Positions 33,014 through 43,112 are shown, numbered from the stretch's first letter. The stretch is 44,775 bases of DNA from Welwitschia mirabilis (GCA_051453625.1 JBOZIK010000001.1:185632175-185676949); one strand, 5' to 3'. Notes: a model not told the origin generated them from the sequence alone. Made by a program: numbers and translations.

Positions 33014-34215
33014 TTATTGATGTGCAGCAAGCTCAAATGCAAGTGGAGAAGATAGAAGGTCCTCACGATCTGTAGGAGAATAATGATAAAGGACTATCAT
33101 GATGGAGCATGTAATCTCATCTCCCTATACTCTGACTACCCTTGGAATGTTAACTATTACACCATGCTAAATGCGTAATATGCCCTAACATACATCAGTC
33201 AGTCACTCCTCAGTGTGTCAAACTCTCTTCTCAACCATGGATATCATCTGCTATAGCTTAGTGAATCCTTAGTCTACAACCTCTCTAAGGCCCTGTGTAG
33301 TATCTACTAAGAGTGTTTATATTTGCTCAATGGTCACACCAATAGTAGATCTTTGTACCTAAGATCTCTATGCCTCTCCTAAAATTTAGATGTTCATGTC
33401 CTATAGGTAATGAGCTAATGTCTATAGATATGTAAATCTCTATTGACCTATAGGCTCAGGTATGCTAAAGAATTTAAACATAACTAAGAGAAGGAATGGA
33501 TATCCTAGAATTTATAGCTATCAATCATTAATCATGGTCCTGAGTCTTCTTAAATAAAAGTTGGTAAGTCTATTTACTCCTCTGGCCTGAATAATGCTAA
33601 CATCTATAAGTGAGCCACCATGGTATGACTATTATAGAATGATGCTCTAATATTATGAATGAATCCTCTATTAAAAATACTCTAGGAAGGTGATAAATGT
33701 ATCATCAGAACTCCTTGCCTATCATCAGTAATGTCAATTAGTATGTCTAATGCTGTGCCATGAGCATGGTGCTCCTCCATACCACTCGCTAAGTAAATGT
33801 ATGTACCCCTAATAATACCTAAATCAGTATTAGTAGCAATGTAGCTTAGGAAAATAGTATTTCATGGACGAATGGAATCTATAATCATGTCGACTAGGAG
33901 ATCATAAGGATTGAATCATCTCTCAATATGCATAACATCATAAAACTCTCTAGTATCTAAGACATAATAAGCTTCATATGCATCTAAAATCCACTAAGCT
34001 AAAGATTTATTAATATTTAATCCACCTCCAGCTCTATCTAATTCTAAAAATCATCAAAGTGCCTCTCAACTTAAATAGATGCTATCTGAATGGAATAGGA
34101 TCATGTCTAATAAGGTGGAGGATGAACTAGCTTTGCATAGTTTATCTCAAGTGGTACTAATAAATTTGCCTCCTATTCTAATGCCTCATCCTCTATCTCA
34201 TCCTATCTAGCTCAT
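33014..34215 (-). pseudogene. extra ORF of the Ty3/gypsy family, copy B (unknown function)
   Basis: Homologue of 19817-21030. Leftwards: LEINYAKLVHPPPY, WILDAYEAYYVLDTREFYDV, MHIER, FNPYDLLVDMIIDSIRP, then an open run from NTIFLSYIATNTDLG through HHAHGTALDILIDITDD to GVLMIHLS, later GVTIEQI, LLVDTTQGLREVV, GFTKL and NIPRVVRV. It ends at TAA 33014-33016, close to the stop of copy A. A frameshift lies near 34020 and another near 33450. It is kept in the B-C element although gag-pol is gone. Function unknown; the C-terminal part may be coiled coil. Confidence 0.65.
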
Positions 34216-34380
34216 TGTATGTATGGCTTAATCAATCATAAACATAAAGCACATTAAATGAGGTTAATTGGAAATTGCTAAAATGTATCTTATGGAAGCT
34301 CTAAACAACTTTAAAAATTAGTTTTTATGTGTAAAAATCGTGAGAATATGTCCTTTCTTTAGCACACTATTAGTTATCTT
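34216..34380 (-). other. start of extra ORF region and deletion junction
   Basis: Homology to the 3' region of the A-B element runs to about 34370 (AAATCGTGAGAATATGTCC, paralogous to 21165-21190). From about 34381 the sequence aligns instead with the A-B leader (30393 on). This is the point where gag-pol and flanking sequence are missing. Confidence 0.55.
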
Positions 34381-34587
34381 TAAGTGATATCCAGATGACA
34401 GAGTAGATGATATCAACTTATTAGATGATAGAAAATTGGAAATAAACCTGTATTAAAAAAAACAAAAAATCCTAATCTTAGGCCATTGTCTTCTTACATC
34501 ATGTGAATAATAAATAGGAAAATAACCTTGAAAAATGTAAAATGAAAAATAAAAAATATTAAAAAAAATGTAAAAATAAAAACTATG
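34381..34587 (-). other. leader remnant of the B-C element
   Basis: Aligns with 30393-30650. It carries motif-like copies at 34386-34411 (GATATCCAGATGACAGAG) and about 34493-34525 (TACATCATGTGAATAATA). Confidence 0.55.
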
Positions 34588-34662
34588 ACATTTATAGTGT
34601 AGTGATGAGTATTTGTGCGTCTTACATGGGTGACCTAGATTCAATCCCCAGTAATAGTGCTA
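34588..34662 (+). tRNA. tRNA-Asp retropseudogene at the primer site of LTR C
   Basis: All 75 bases align without gaps to plant tRNA-Asp(GUC) as I know it, including the CCA tail (CTA here): 49 identities, and 21 of 26 differences are transitions. Landmarks are TAGTGTAGTGATGAGTATT (D arm, A box), GGGTGACC (variable region), GATTCAATCCCC (T arm, B box) and AGTAATAGTGCTA (acceptor plus CCA). The anticodon position reads CTT, so it is not functional. Plant nuclear tRNA genes do not encode CCA, so it came from a mature tRNA. In - orientation its last bases are the primer binding site, three bases (AGA) from LTR C. Confidence 0.75.
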
Positions 34663-35670
34663 AGATGTTGCAATATGTATTTTTGCAAATATTATGTCCT
34701 TAAACAAATCCTAAAAATTACCAAAATATATATTGCATAATATAACACACTAATATAGATGGGAGTGAAATCGAATGTCATAATTCCATCGAAGGCACAA
34801 GTGAGAAGAAAGAGAATTGATTTCAAAAAAAATACTTATGCACTTTCTAAGTAGAATAAAATAATAATGCAAAGTAAATAATACAAATGAATACACTATG
34901 CAAATGAGATGCAAGATATATTCTAAATGCATATCTATTCTATTATCAAATTAACTTATCATATAAATTAGCCTTGTATAACCTAGATTAATCAAGGAAA
35001 GCTATCAGAAGACTAAGAGCAAATTAAGCTATTAGATGTGTTAAATAAGATATGAAAATAATGCAAATTTAATCTAGAAAATGAAATGCAATACATATAA
35101 ACTATTAATATCAACCTTAATAAAGGTTTTCCTCATGATCTATATCATAGATGAAGCTATCACAGAATTATAAGTAACATAAACCATAAGGAAGATACAT
35201 ATAATAAAATATTTGAAAAGAAAAATAGATTTTTGATTAAGTCAAATCAACATCCATGTTACAAAGTAGCAACATCTTAATGAAGGATACACAGCCCAAC
35301 ATCAAGGATCACATCTCTTTATAATAACAAAGGATGGATCCCCTCCCCTTAAATATCTTATCATAAGAATCTCTAATGCTAAAGAAGATAAAGTTGGAGT
35401 CAAGAATAAAGGAGGTATTTATTACAAACAAAGTCTCTAAAAATAGTAAATACTTATAGATGTAATAAAACCCTAGTAGTTGTGTAAGAAGGTTTATAAC
35501 ACATGGCAAATGTTTGATGAATTTTGATAAAGCATTATACTTAAGTATCATCTTGCTAGTCATATAAACATTACAAGAGATGATGCCATGTCATATAGGA
35601 TCCACATTAGCTGCCAAATTAGTATAGTAAGCATCCTAATCAACATAAGGTTCTTCTATCATCTATATAA

Positions 35671-35697
35671 TAATCTAGATGATAATGTGGATGATGG
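35671..35697. repeat. palindromic motif copy (LTR C)
   Basis: AATCTAGATGATAATGTGGA then TGATGGG. About 235 bases from the 5' end of the LTR, next to a TATA-like TTTATAAA. Confidence 0.65.
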
Positions 35698-35699
35698 GC

Positions 35700-35707
35700 T
35701 TTATAAA
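35700..35707 (-). promoter_or_regulatory. candidate TATA box of LTR C
   Basis: TTTATAAA, reading ATTTATAAAGCCC on the - strand, directly upstream of the palindromic motif in transcription direction, as in LTR A. Confidence 0.4.
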
Positions 35708-35931
35708 TGTATCTCTTGTATTAAATTAGCCTCTTTGATTACAAGATTGCTACTTCAGATAGGAAGTATTGTAACTTGCCTAAAATGCTATCAAATGTAA
35801 TGGAGATTTCATGTTTGTGCAATATTCTTCTTAGCTCTCCATTATCATTGAAACCCAGCATAAACCTATCTAATGTTCTACAAAATTAATCAAAATATCT
35901 TATCAAATACATATTATTTAGTAGTATAATA

Positions 35932-36316
35932 ACTTATAATCTAAAATTGAATTAATAATGAGTAAATTTAGACTTATGTTTTCTAATACATTATAAGCTT
36001 CATTTTATTTTTAAGTTTGTGTCGAAAGTTACTCTTAATCCTAATATTATGGAATGTGTAATATATTATGTCCTAGTAGTACAATATGTGTAGTACATTT
36101 TTGGCCTAGCATTACATGATATGTAATGCACATGATAATCTTATCTACTCTAGGATGTATAGTAGTAAATTAACTACTTCTTTAATAACATAGTTTCCAT
36201 ACATATATGGAAACTTCTTTAAGGAGGTTTTAATGTTGGCTACATTCCCAAGGTTTTTTTTTTGGTACTCTAGTTTTTCCTTGGAAGAAAGTATATTCCC
36301 ACATTAAGGGGGAAAT
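35932..36316 (+). other. copia-1 3' tail with target duplication and polypurine tract
   Basis: Begins with ACTTA, the right copy of the target duplication of the Ty3/gypsy complex. No RT or RNase H motif is visible. It ends in ATTAAGGGGGAAAT (36303-36316), a polypurine tract just before the 3' LTR. Confidence 0.5.
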
Positions 36317-36506
36317 TACTAAGATTTATATGCACACCATGTTCATATGCTTAGAAGAACATAAGAATCCCAGTAAGACCACAATGGTATGCTTGCATTG
36401 ATAAGCAAGTTCTTCTTTATAATAAGTAATAAAGAATACTTTAGAGATATAAAGATTTGATTTTGAAAAATATTACTCATGTTTCTTACTCTTCTATTTC
36501 CTAACA
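36317..36506 (+). repeat. copia-1 3' LTR (190 bp)
   Basis: Starts TACTAAGATTTATATGCACA (TG to TA) and ends TTCCTAACA. It aligns end to end with the 5' LTR at 11824. A polypurine tract precedes and the target duplication CTTGG follows. Confidence 0.8.
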
Positions 36507-36615
36507 CTTGGTACCTAAGTTGAAAAATAGTTCAATAAAATTAAGTTTTAAAATGTATAAATATTAGGACACATATACAGCTTTGTTCATAACGCCATCA
36601 AATTAAAGAATTATT
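36507..36615 (+). pseudogene. copia-0 reverse transcriptase, continuation
   Basis: Begins with the right target duplication CTTGG. TGG at 36509 supplies the Trp and the frame reads WYLS, a stop, KIVQ and further decayed residues, where the family has 'KQASRSWxLRFDxVI'. It thus continues the frame left at 11823. Cut again at about 36615 by LTR 2. Confidence 0.55.
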
Positions 36616-36738
36616 TGATCATATTTATAAATAAAATATTATTTATTGAAGATAGTAAAATAGGAATTATTAAATGTAAAAATTGACATTTTAATGAGTT
36701 TATTTAATTTATTTAGCTTAGGTGAAGAAATTAATACA

Positions 36739-36748
36739 NNNNNNNNNN
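36739..36748. other. assembly gap (10 N)
   Basis: Short N run within LTR 2. Confidence 0.99.
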
Positions 36749-37252
36749 TTCTGCCTTTTTTAACATGATTTTTGAACTTGTGCATTTCTTCATGATTATT
36801 TTAAGTTATTTGCTGCATTCTAAAGGAGATATTGAAATATAAAGTTATTCAATAGAAAATGTTAACATCGCCATCTAGGTCATCAATGTTGCTAATCCTT
36901 TAGAGCAAAATAATTTAAAAGTTATGTTCTAGATCATGGAAAAATAATCAAATTATAGTTATGGACTTAATTGATTATTACATCAAAAATAATTAATCTC
37001 CTTAATGATACATAGTGGTGGTGTAAGAGATACATGATAGTGACAAGTGTAATGATGTTAAAAATACATGGTAATAGTATTAATTATTTAGAGCAGTATG
37101 ATCCAAAGGCCATCTGTTAGACTCATCATGTTAACTCTTACAAAAATATGAAGATCCTATCTAAGGAAATATGACAAAATCATAACCTTCATTATAACTA
37201 CCACCTAGTACTATAAGCCATAGGCTTTTAAGAACTTTAATCCTATACTAAC

Positions 37253-37263
37253 CTATAAAAAGG
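37253..37263 (+). promoter_or_regulatory. LTR 2 TATA box
   Basis: CTATAAAAAGG followed by CCTTATGC; counterpart of 4914-4923 in LTR 1. Confidence 0.55.
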
Positions 37264-38003
37264 CCTTATGCATTAATTTGTTAAAGATTTTTTATTAGAA
37301 AAAGTAGTTAAAATCTTTAGAGTATTACCCATCAACATGGCTTTCTAAGAACCTCCTTTAGGAGTAGACTTGTTCTAAGGCTAGTTTAAGGAGCATGTAT
37401 TAACTTTACCTTTTTACTTTAATGTAATGTAAATTATTATTTTAATGAACTAGTAATTATTCTTTTTTTTAATTTAAATTATGATTAACTTAGGACTTTA
37501 AATGCTTAAGTGAAAATACATTATGAAGTTTTTCTTAATAATCAGGTGAATTATTTAAATTCAATTATTAGGTGTAGTTACTTTTCCTTGATGGATATTG
37601 AGTATAGAAGTCCTTATTTCCATGATTATAAATGGCTATGAAGGATCAAAATGACTAATGAATTCACTCACATTCATGTGATAAATGAGATTATGTCATC
37701 ATAACCTAGGCCATCACTACTTCATAATTTGATTTTTGTTTTAGAAAGTTATAGAATATTGTTGAAGCAAAGGTGTGTTGTTATACTATTCAAGTTATAC
37801 TTTTAAAGTTAGTTTTTTTCCTGATTCATCAATTAAGTTTATCAAAATCTTAATAATTTATTTTTTATTTTTATTTCTTTACAAGTTAAGAAACATTTGT
37901 ATTGCCTTTATTTAGTCTTACCTTGCTTTATCGTTATGGAAGAATAATATTAGGTACTTGTCTAGTTTTATTAAAGTTTAATTTTACTATTACAAATAGA
38001 ATT

Positions 38004-38022
38004 TGGCATCATTGCTGGGGAT
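38004..38022 (+). promoter_or_regulatory. primer binding site, tRNA-Asp type
   Basis: TGGCATCATTGCTGGGGAT matches the Athila-type primer site TGGCGCCGTTGCCGGGGAT with only C-to-T or G-to-A changes. It is complementary to the 3' end of tRNA-Asp. Confidence 0.85.
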
Positions 38023-38570
38023 AATGGCATTGTAGCTTTATACAAGTGTACAATATTTTCTTTCTTGTAACTTTTTACTTTAATTTTTAAGTTTTTCATC
38101 ACTTCCAATGATTAGCACTAGTCCTTTCTAGTGATACCCAAATTGGTCTTTTTTTTTTAGTTTTTCATTTATTTTATATTCTCTTTAGTGGTGGGTACTC
38201 ATTCATTTTCAGTCATAGGCAAGATAGTACTTTTTTAAGTCTTACTTAGCTTTTGATCTAACTTTAAAATCATTTATATATTAGATCTTTTATGTTGTAG
38301 ATCTAATGAATTTTCTTTTTATTTTCTATAAGTTTTATTTTATCATCTAGTTTTTGTTTCTATTACATTTTAGTCTTCTTGTTAAAATTTTCTAAAGACA
38401 AAAAGAAATTATTTAGGGTTTTTTTTTAGGTTTTAGTTTTTAGTATGCTATCCTTTTAATTTTCTTTATGTTTTCATAGAATCCAATAACTCTAAATGTT
38501 TTATGCAGAGCTTCTAAGCCACATATATTTTTCCTAAACATTAAATTATCAAATAACTAGCACTGATGCC
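38023..38570 (+). other. leader of the Athila-like element
   Basis: Between primer site and gag. T-rich, no ORF or further motif recognised. Confidence 0.5.
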
Positions 38571-40690
38571 ATACCTAATCGGTGCTACTGGCTCTTATTC
38601 AAAATAGACCTTAAGACATAAATTGAGATCTCTATGACATTTTTGCATCTAATTTAGATTTTAGGCTTTCTCTAAAATATATCAAAAATTTTTATGTATT
38701 GAATCCAAGATGATGTCGATTACTTAATTAAAATCCCATCTAGAGAAAACATGAAGCTTAATCATAGTAACAATGATGAATAAAGACCATCTTTAAGAAA
38801 CTAGCCTCATGAAGAGATCCATGGGAAATGACCTATCTAACAATCCATCAAATGCATAATCTACCTTTTAACTTCTTTTTTATAGCAACATACCTTGATC
38901 AAATAAAGAATTGAAAGAAATTCTTTAAGCTCACTACCTTAACCAACAAGCATCCCAAAATCCTAGCATGTTACATAACCAATTCAACTTCCTAATAACT
39001 CCCCTAACTAGAACCTTCGATACTAATTATAACCCTAATGCTTAGGTACTTCATTATGCATAGTTCAATCACCAATAGCATGTAGACTAGATTTTAATCC
39101 TTTCACCATTTAGTTACTTCCTTATTTTCATGGATTAAAATTGAAAGACTTTTATCTACATTAGAAATAATTTGAGTGCATTCTATACATCTTACCTTAG
39201 TTTCCTAATACTACAGATGCCATTAGACTCATCCTTATCCCATTCTTCCTCAAGGAAAAATCGAAAACCTACCTTTATACTCTTAAACCTCTTTTTATCA
39301 TAACTTAGACTAATCTAAATAAAGCTTTTATTTTAAAATTCTTTTTAAGTTATAAAACCAATACTCTTAAGCAAGAGATCATGAATTATTAATAGAAAGA
39401 TAATGAAACCTTCTCACAAACCTTATAAAGATATAAGGACTTACTTTAGAAATGTTTCCAACATGAATCTAAGCCAGGTAGAGTTATTAGTTTTTTCTAT
39501 GAGGGATTATCATTGAATAATAAACAACTAGTCAAAATGATGAATAGAGGTATCTTCTTGAACTTTCCAATAGATGAAATTTAGGATTACCTTAAATCCA
39601 TAACTAAAAGTTCTAAAAAATCGAAGAAACTGATTGAACCATCTAGATCTTAGCTATGAGTTAGGTTCATTAGTGTTTTGATAGTGCTTGAAATTTTGAT
39701 GTTAATAATAAGATATCTGAATTAGCAAGAAGAGTAGAATTCCTTTTTACTTCACCTGAACCTTCAACTCTAAACCCAAGTGTTTAATCTACCACATAAG
39801 CTCTCATCAAATAACTGAGTATTCCTATATACCTCTCTTCTAAAATATGGTTAATAAATATATCAATGTCATAGAATATCATTAGTAGAATTAGAAAAAT
39901 GATTCTTATCCAAACACCTATAACGCAGCTAGAGGAATCATCCTAATTTTTCTTAGAAAGAGGATAGCTCCTATAATTAAAATCATACTAGTTAATTAAA
40001 AAACTCATTTCCATTATCATCCTCTCATCTTATCCTTTAAATCAAAACCATCCAAGCCACCATCCATTATCTAATCACTAACCCTCATTATCTAATTCAT
40101 TTAAAGAAATAGTAATGAGTTTTATGAAATCCCAAAAATAAATCAACCAATAACTTATTTTTTCCTTGAACAAACTCAAATAAAATCAACAAACCACTAC
40201 TCAAATTCTTTCTTCTTTGAACCAAATAGAACTTAGTAAACTTCCCTTGAGTTCATAGGTAGACCCAAGAGTATTTAAAATTGTAGAAGGGTTAAAACCT
40301 AATCAAATAGAAGAAATCGAGGTTATTCACATTATAAGTGATAAGAAGTTAAATAATTAACCTTATTAAAATTAAACTAAAAATAAATCAACATTCATAG
40401 ATAATAATGAAAAGGACAAAATAGTAGAGGAGTTAGAAAAGTCTTTTCCCATTTACTAAGAATTTCTACCCTTCTTATAGCAACTTAGAAAGGAAAACTA
40501 TGAAAAAAAATAACTGGAAGCCTTAGAAGCCTTCAAGAGAGTTAAAATTAATATGCCATTATTAAAAGCAATTAAATTAATCCACTTTTATGCAAAGTTA
40601 CTTAAATATATGTGTACAATCAAGCAAATAATGCACATTAAGGAAGAATCTTTTCTAGCCTAATAAAGTAGTTTAATCATATAAAATCAA
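38571..40690 (+). pseudogene. Athila-like gag, decayed
   Basis: FFYEGLSLNNKQLVKMMNRG (39491-39550) matches the Athila gag block 'FYEGLxxxxRxxxDxxxGG', and FPIDEI then DYLKSI follow like 'TPDEAxxLIExM'. The upstream sequence (39300-39490) fits the 'W..L..F...F' part of the domain but is frameshifted. 39900-40690 is the proline- and lysine-rich end leading to protease. Riddled with TAG/TAA. The domain would build the particle shell. Confidence 0.65.
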
Positions 40691-41112
40691 ATTCCTGCAA
40701 AATATAAAGATCCTAATTTCTTGACAACAACCATTACAAGTGGAGATAAACACCTTAGGCAAGCCTTGTTAGATCTTGAAGGGAGTGTAAATCTCTTACT
40801 CCATTAAATTTATAAGGAACTTGGGCTAAGTGACCTTACAAAGAGAAAAATCCAATTTCTATTAGGTGATAGCTCATTGAAGTCATCATTAAGAACTATT
40901 AAAGATGTAATTATTCAAGTAGATAACTGCAACTTCTTGGTAGACTTTATTGTGTTAGAAATGGATTTAATAAAGCATAACTTGGTTTTTTTTTTATTTT
41001 AGATGAACTCTTTCTAGTGACATCAAATGCTCTTATTAATTATAATAATTGGTTAATGAAAATTTCATTTAGCAACATGACAATGGACTTGAATATTTTC
41101 AACATTACTTAA
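40691..41112 (+). pseudogene. Athila-like aspartic protease, decayed
   Basis: LDLEGSVNLL (40769-40798) matches 'CDLGASVNLLP', with the catalytic Asp retained at 40772-40774 but Gly changed to Glu. YKELGLSDLTKRKIQFLLGD, IKDVIIQVDNCNFLVDFIVL, LVTSNALINYNNWLMKISF and NMTMDLNIFNI (to about 41110) follow the family order ('EDVLVKVDxFxFPVDFxVLD', 'ALINxxNGxMxLSFGNMTxELNIF'). Length agrees with the family. Only a few stops. Confidence 0.85.
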
Positions 41113-41403
41113 TTACTAGGGGATACAAATGATGTTGATTTTGTTTATGGAATTCGTAATCTTAATTCTTATCCATTCAGATCAAACATATATTATTGTC
41201 ATGATTATTTCAATGCTTTGTACTCATCATTTAAAGGATTATTAGAGAAGCATATAAATGCTATAGGTTGGACCACATTTTATTTTGAATGTTTAAACTC
41301 TTATGCTTGTACTTCACATGCCCTTTCTAATTTCTTACATTTTTGTGAAAAGACATTCTTTAAAATTCATACTATATCCCCTTCAGATAACCAATGGTTT
41401 TAG
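41113..41403 (+). pseudogene. post-protease region of the Athila-like element
   Basis: The frame continues through NDVDFVYGIRNLNSYPF and is open from 41218 to 41403, ending SPSDNQWF. This fits the spacer between protease and RT but no RT block follows, so the element is broken at or after 41400. Confidence 0.4.
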
Positions 41404-42829
41404 CCTTATAATCACAAAAATCTTATACTGTTACATCCTTTTTTATCTTATCCTAATTGAGTACTATTTTTTTACTTCCTTTCTTATTTAATATTTTTAC
41501 CTAATAGACAGAGCAAACCTAGGATCAAATTCTAGTTACTCCTTAATTAGAATTTCTATACTCTAAGAAAGATAAATCATATTAATATCATATATTTACC
41601 TATAACTAATTTCTATATGATTTTGGTTTATAAACAATAGCAATTTCATAAGTTTGTATCCTCCATTTCTTTCAAGCTTTTTATAACATAAAAGATACCT
41701 TTTAAATAGTTAAAGAGATGTAAACTTTTGTTCAACATACATGGATAAATTTTAAGGATAATACCTAATAAATATAATAAATAATTATAACTCCAATAAA
41801 TGGCATTCTAACTCAATATCCAGCCATTCTCTAGACGTGTTAGTTCTACTTCGAGATCTAAACTATACAAACATGACTAGGCTTAACTCCATAGGCTTTC
41901 ACTTCAACTCAATATATGTCCAATACAGGTGACATGTAGTACATGAAGTGGGTGCATGCTTACAAATGACCCTTGCTTCCTTGAAGCATCACCGAATGGC
42001 GTAACATGATTCATTAACATCAAGTGCTTGAGATATTAAGATTTAGTAAGCTCATACATGGATAGGATAAGAGAGGTATGACTAAAACCACTTCCATAGG
42101 TGTATTATAAAAAAAATACAATACAACCCACCTTGATGATGAAATCTAAGTGTGGGTATGAATGTTATTAGAATTATCTTAATTTTGTCCTTCTTGATGA
42201 ATACACCATACAAGTGGATATAAATAATTTTAACTAATGTAAATATTACTAAATTATTTACCTAGTTGTAATAATTCTAATCATCATTTAGTTCATCTTA
42301 TAAAAACAACCATAAAAGAAAGCAAGCATATAAAAACATTTTGTTTTTGAAGATTATAATAATAAAAATGTAGGTAAAGGAAATATTCTTTTTTTTCTTT
42401 TAATAATAATAGAAATATAAAATAATAAACTTAAAGAAATAAAAATATACCTAGAGATATGTCAATCCTAGAAATACTCTTCTATGTTCCTGTGACAATC
42501 TCCATGGATTGGTGCAAAGAAGGTAAACAAAAGAAAGTATAGCTCAAGCATAATTGTTTAGATATGAGTATTTATCCAAGATTTCATATGGCTACATTAT
42601 AAGTTAATAACAATAACTGACAAGCTAAAGACTACTTATGTTACTATTGTGATGCCAACTCGAGCTATTTAATACACTTGTGAAGTAAATTTTTAGATCC
42701 TATTGACAGTTTTTTTTAAGGATTTATGCCAATTATATAAAGCTTTCATACAGGTTAAAATATGCAATAATTTCTAACATAAGAAGCCATTTTTAGATAA
42801 TGATAAACCAAAGTAATGTGACAAAGATA
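41404..42829. other. AT-rich DNA, nothing recognised
   Basis: No RT, LTR edge or RNA gene found on either strand. The next LTR must begin somewhere in or just after this interval. Confidence 0.4.
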
Positions 42830-43102
42830 TTATGGTCATCCTTCATGTCATAGAACAATAGAGGAGATGACATTCAGAAAAGTACAGTCCTCTTTATGTT
42901 GTGGGGATGAAGATCGGGATGACAATTAGCATATTTGACATGTGCTAAGCATTAGTTGACAGATGGAGTATTTTCCTCTATGTCATGAGGATGACATAAT
43001 GAACAAAGATTAAAATAATCTATAAACTTAACTAAATTGTTATAAAAGGGTGGATTTAATTCATACCTCTTCGTTTCACAACCTTTAGTGATCTATCCCA
43101 AC

Positions 43103-43112
43103 CTATAAATAG
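43103..43112 (+). promoter_or_regulatory. LTR 3 TATA box
   Basis: CTATAAATAG followed by ACCCTTTAAG, about 630 bases before the LTR end. Confidence 0.55.

Larger units (their letters stand above)
18038..35931 (-). mobile_element. Ty3/gypsy (Athila/Tat-type) complex: LTR-interior-LTR-interior-LTR
   Basis: Three copies of a roughly 1.25 kb LTR (A, B, C) bracket two interiors, all in - orientation. A-B carries primer site, leader, gag, protease, RT, RNase H, integrase, extra ORF and polypurine tract. B-C has the leader, the extra ORF region and a polypurine tract but no gag-pol. LTR B is shared: a primer site abuts its left edge and a polypurine tract its right edge. The gag-PR-RT-RH-INT order is Ty3/gypsy. 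The tRNA-Asp primer and the tether motif PPWYADIVNYL (about 25810-25840) are typical of the Athila/Tat group. Confidence 0.8.
34666..35931 (-). repeat. LTR C (5' LTR of the B-C element), 1266 bp
   Basis: Starts TGTTGCAATATGTATTTTTG and ends TAGTAGTATAATA (CA to TA). It aligns along its length with A and B. Primer site and leader lie on the left, and non-homologous flank (ACTTATAATC) follows on the right, so it is the outer 5' LTR of the complex. Confidence 0.85.
11824..36506 (+). mobile_element. copia-1, LTR retrotransposon split by a nested Ty3/gypsy complex
   Basis: Two homologous LTRs in the same orientation (11824-12012 and 36317-36506), a primer site after the first and a purine tract before the second define the element. 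The interior from the left is leader, gag, protease, integrase and the beginning of RT up to 18037, then a foreign 17.9 kb Ty3/gypsy complex, then a 384-base tail. RT and RNase H are missing. The element interrupts the copia-0 RT gene, and the 5-bp duplications at both ends fit transposition. Confidence 0.7.
36616..37994 (+). repeat. LTR 2, 5' LTR of an Athila-like element
   Basis: Homologous to LTR 1 (3603-5755) in order and orientation. It ends ACTATTACA; a tRNA-Asp primer site follows nine bases later. The left edge is inferred from the start of similarity (TTTGATCAT) and could be off by tens of bases. It contains a 10-N gap. Confidence 0.7.

Noticed and set aside
34588-34662. Functional tRNA gene
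   Set aside because: Anticodon position reads CTT in an Asp-type body, acceptor stem pairing is broken at several positions, and an encoded CCA-derived end shows reverse-transcribed origin.
9000-36000. Fungal genome with RIP
   Set aside because: The AT-richness and transitions would fit, but the copia primer site, the Athila/Tat motifs and the L1-type RT are those of land plants.
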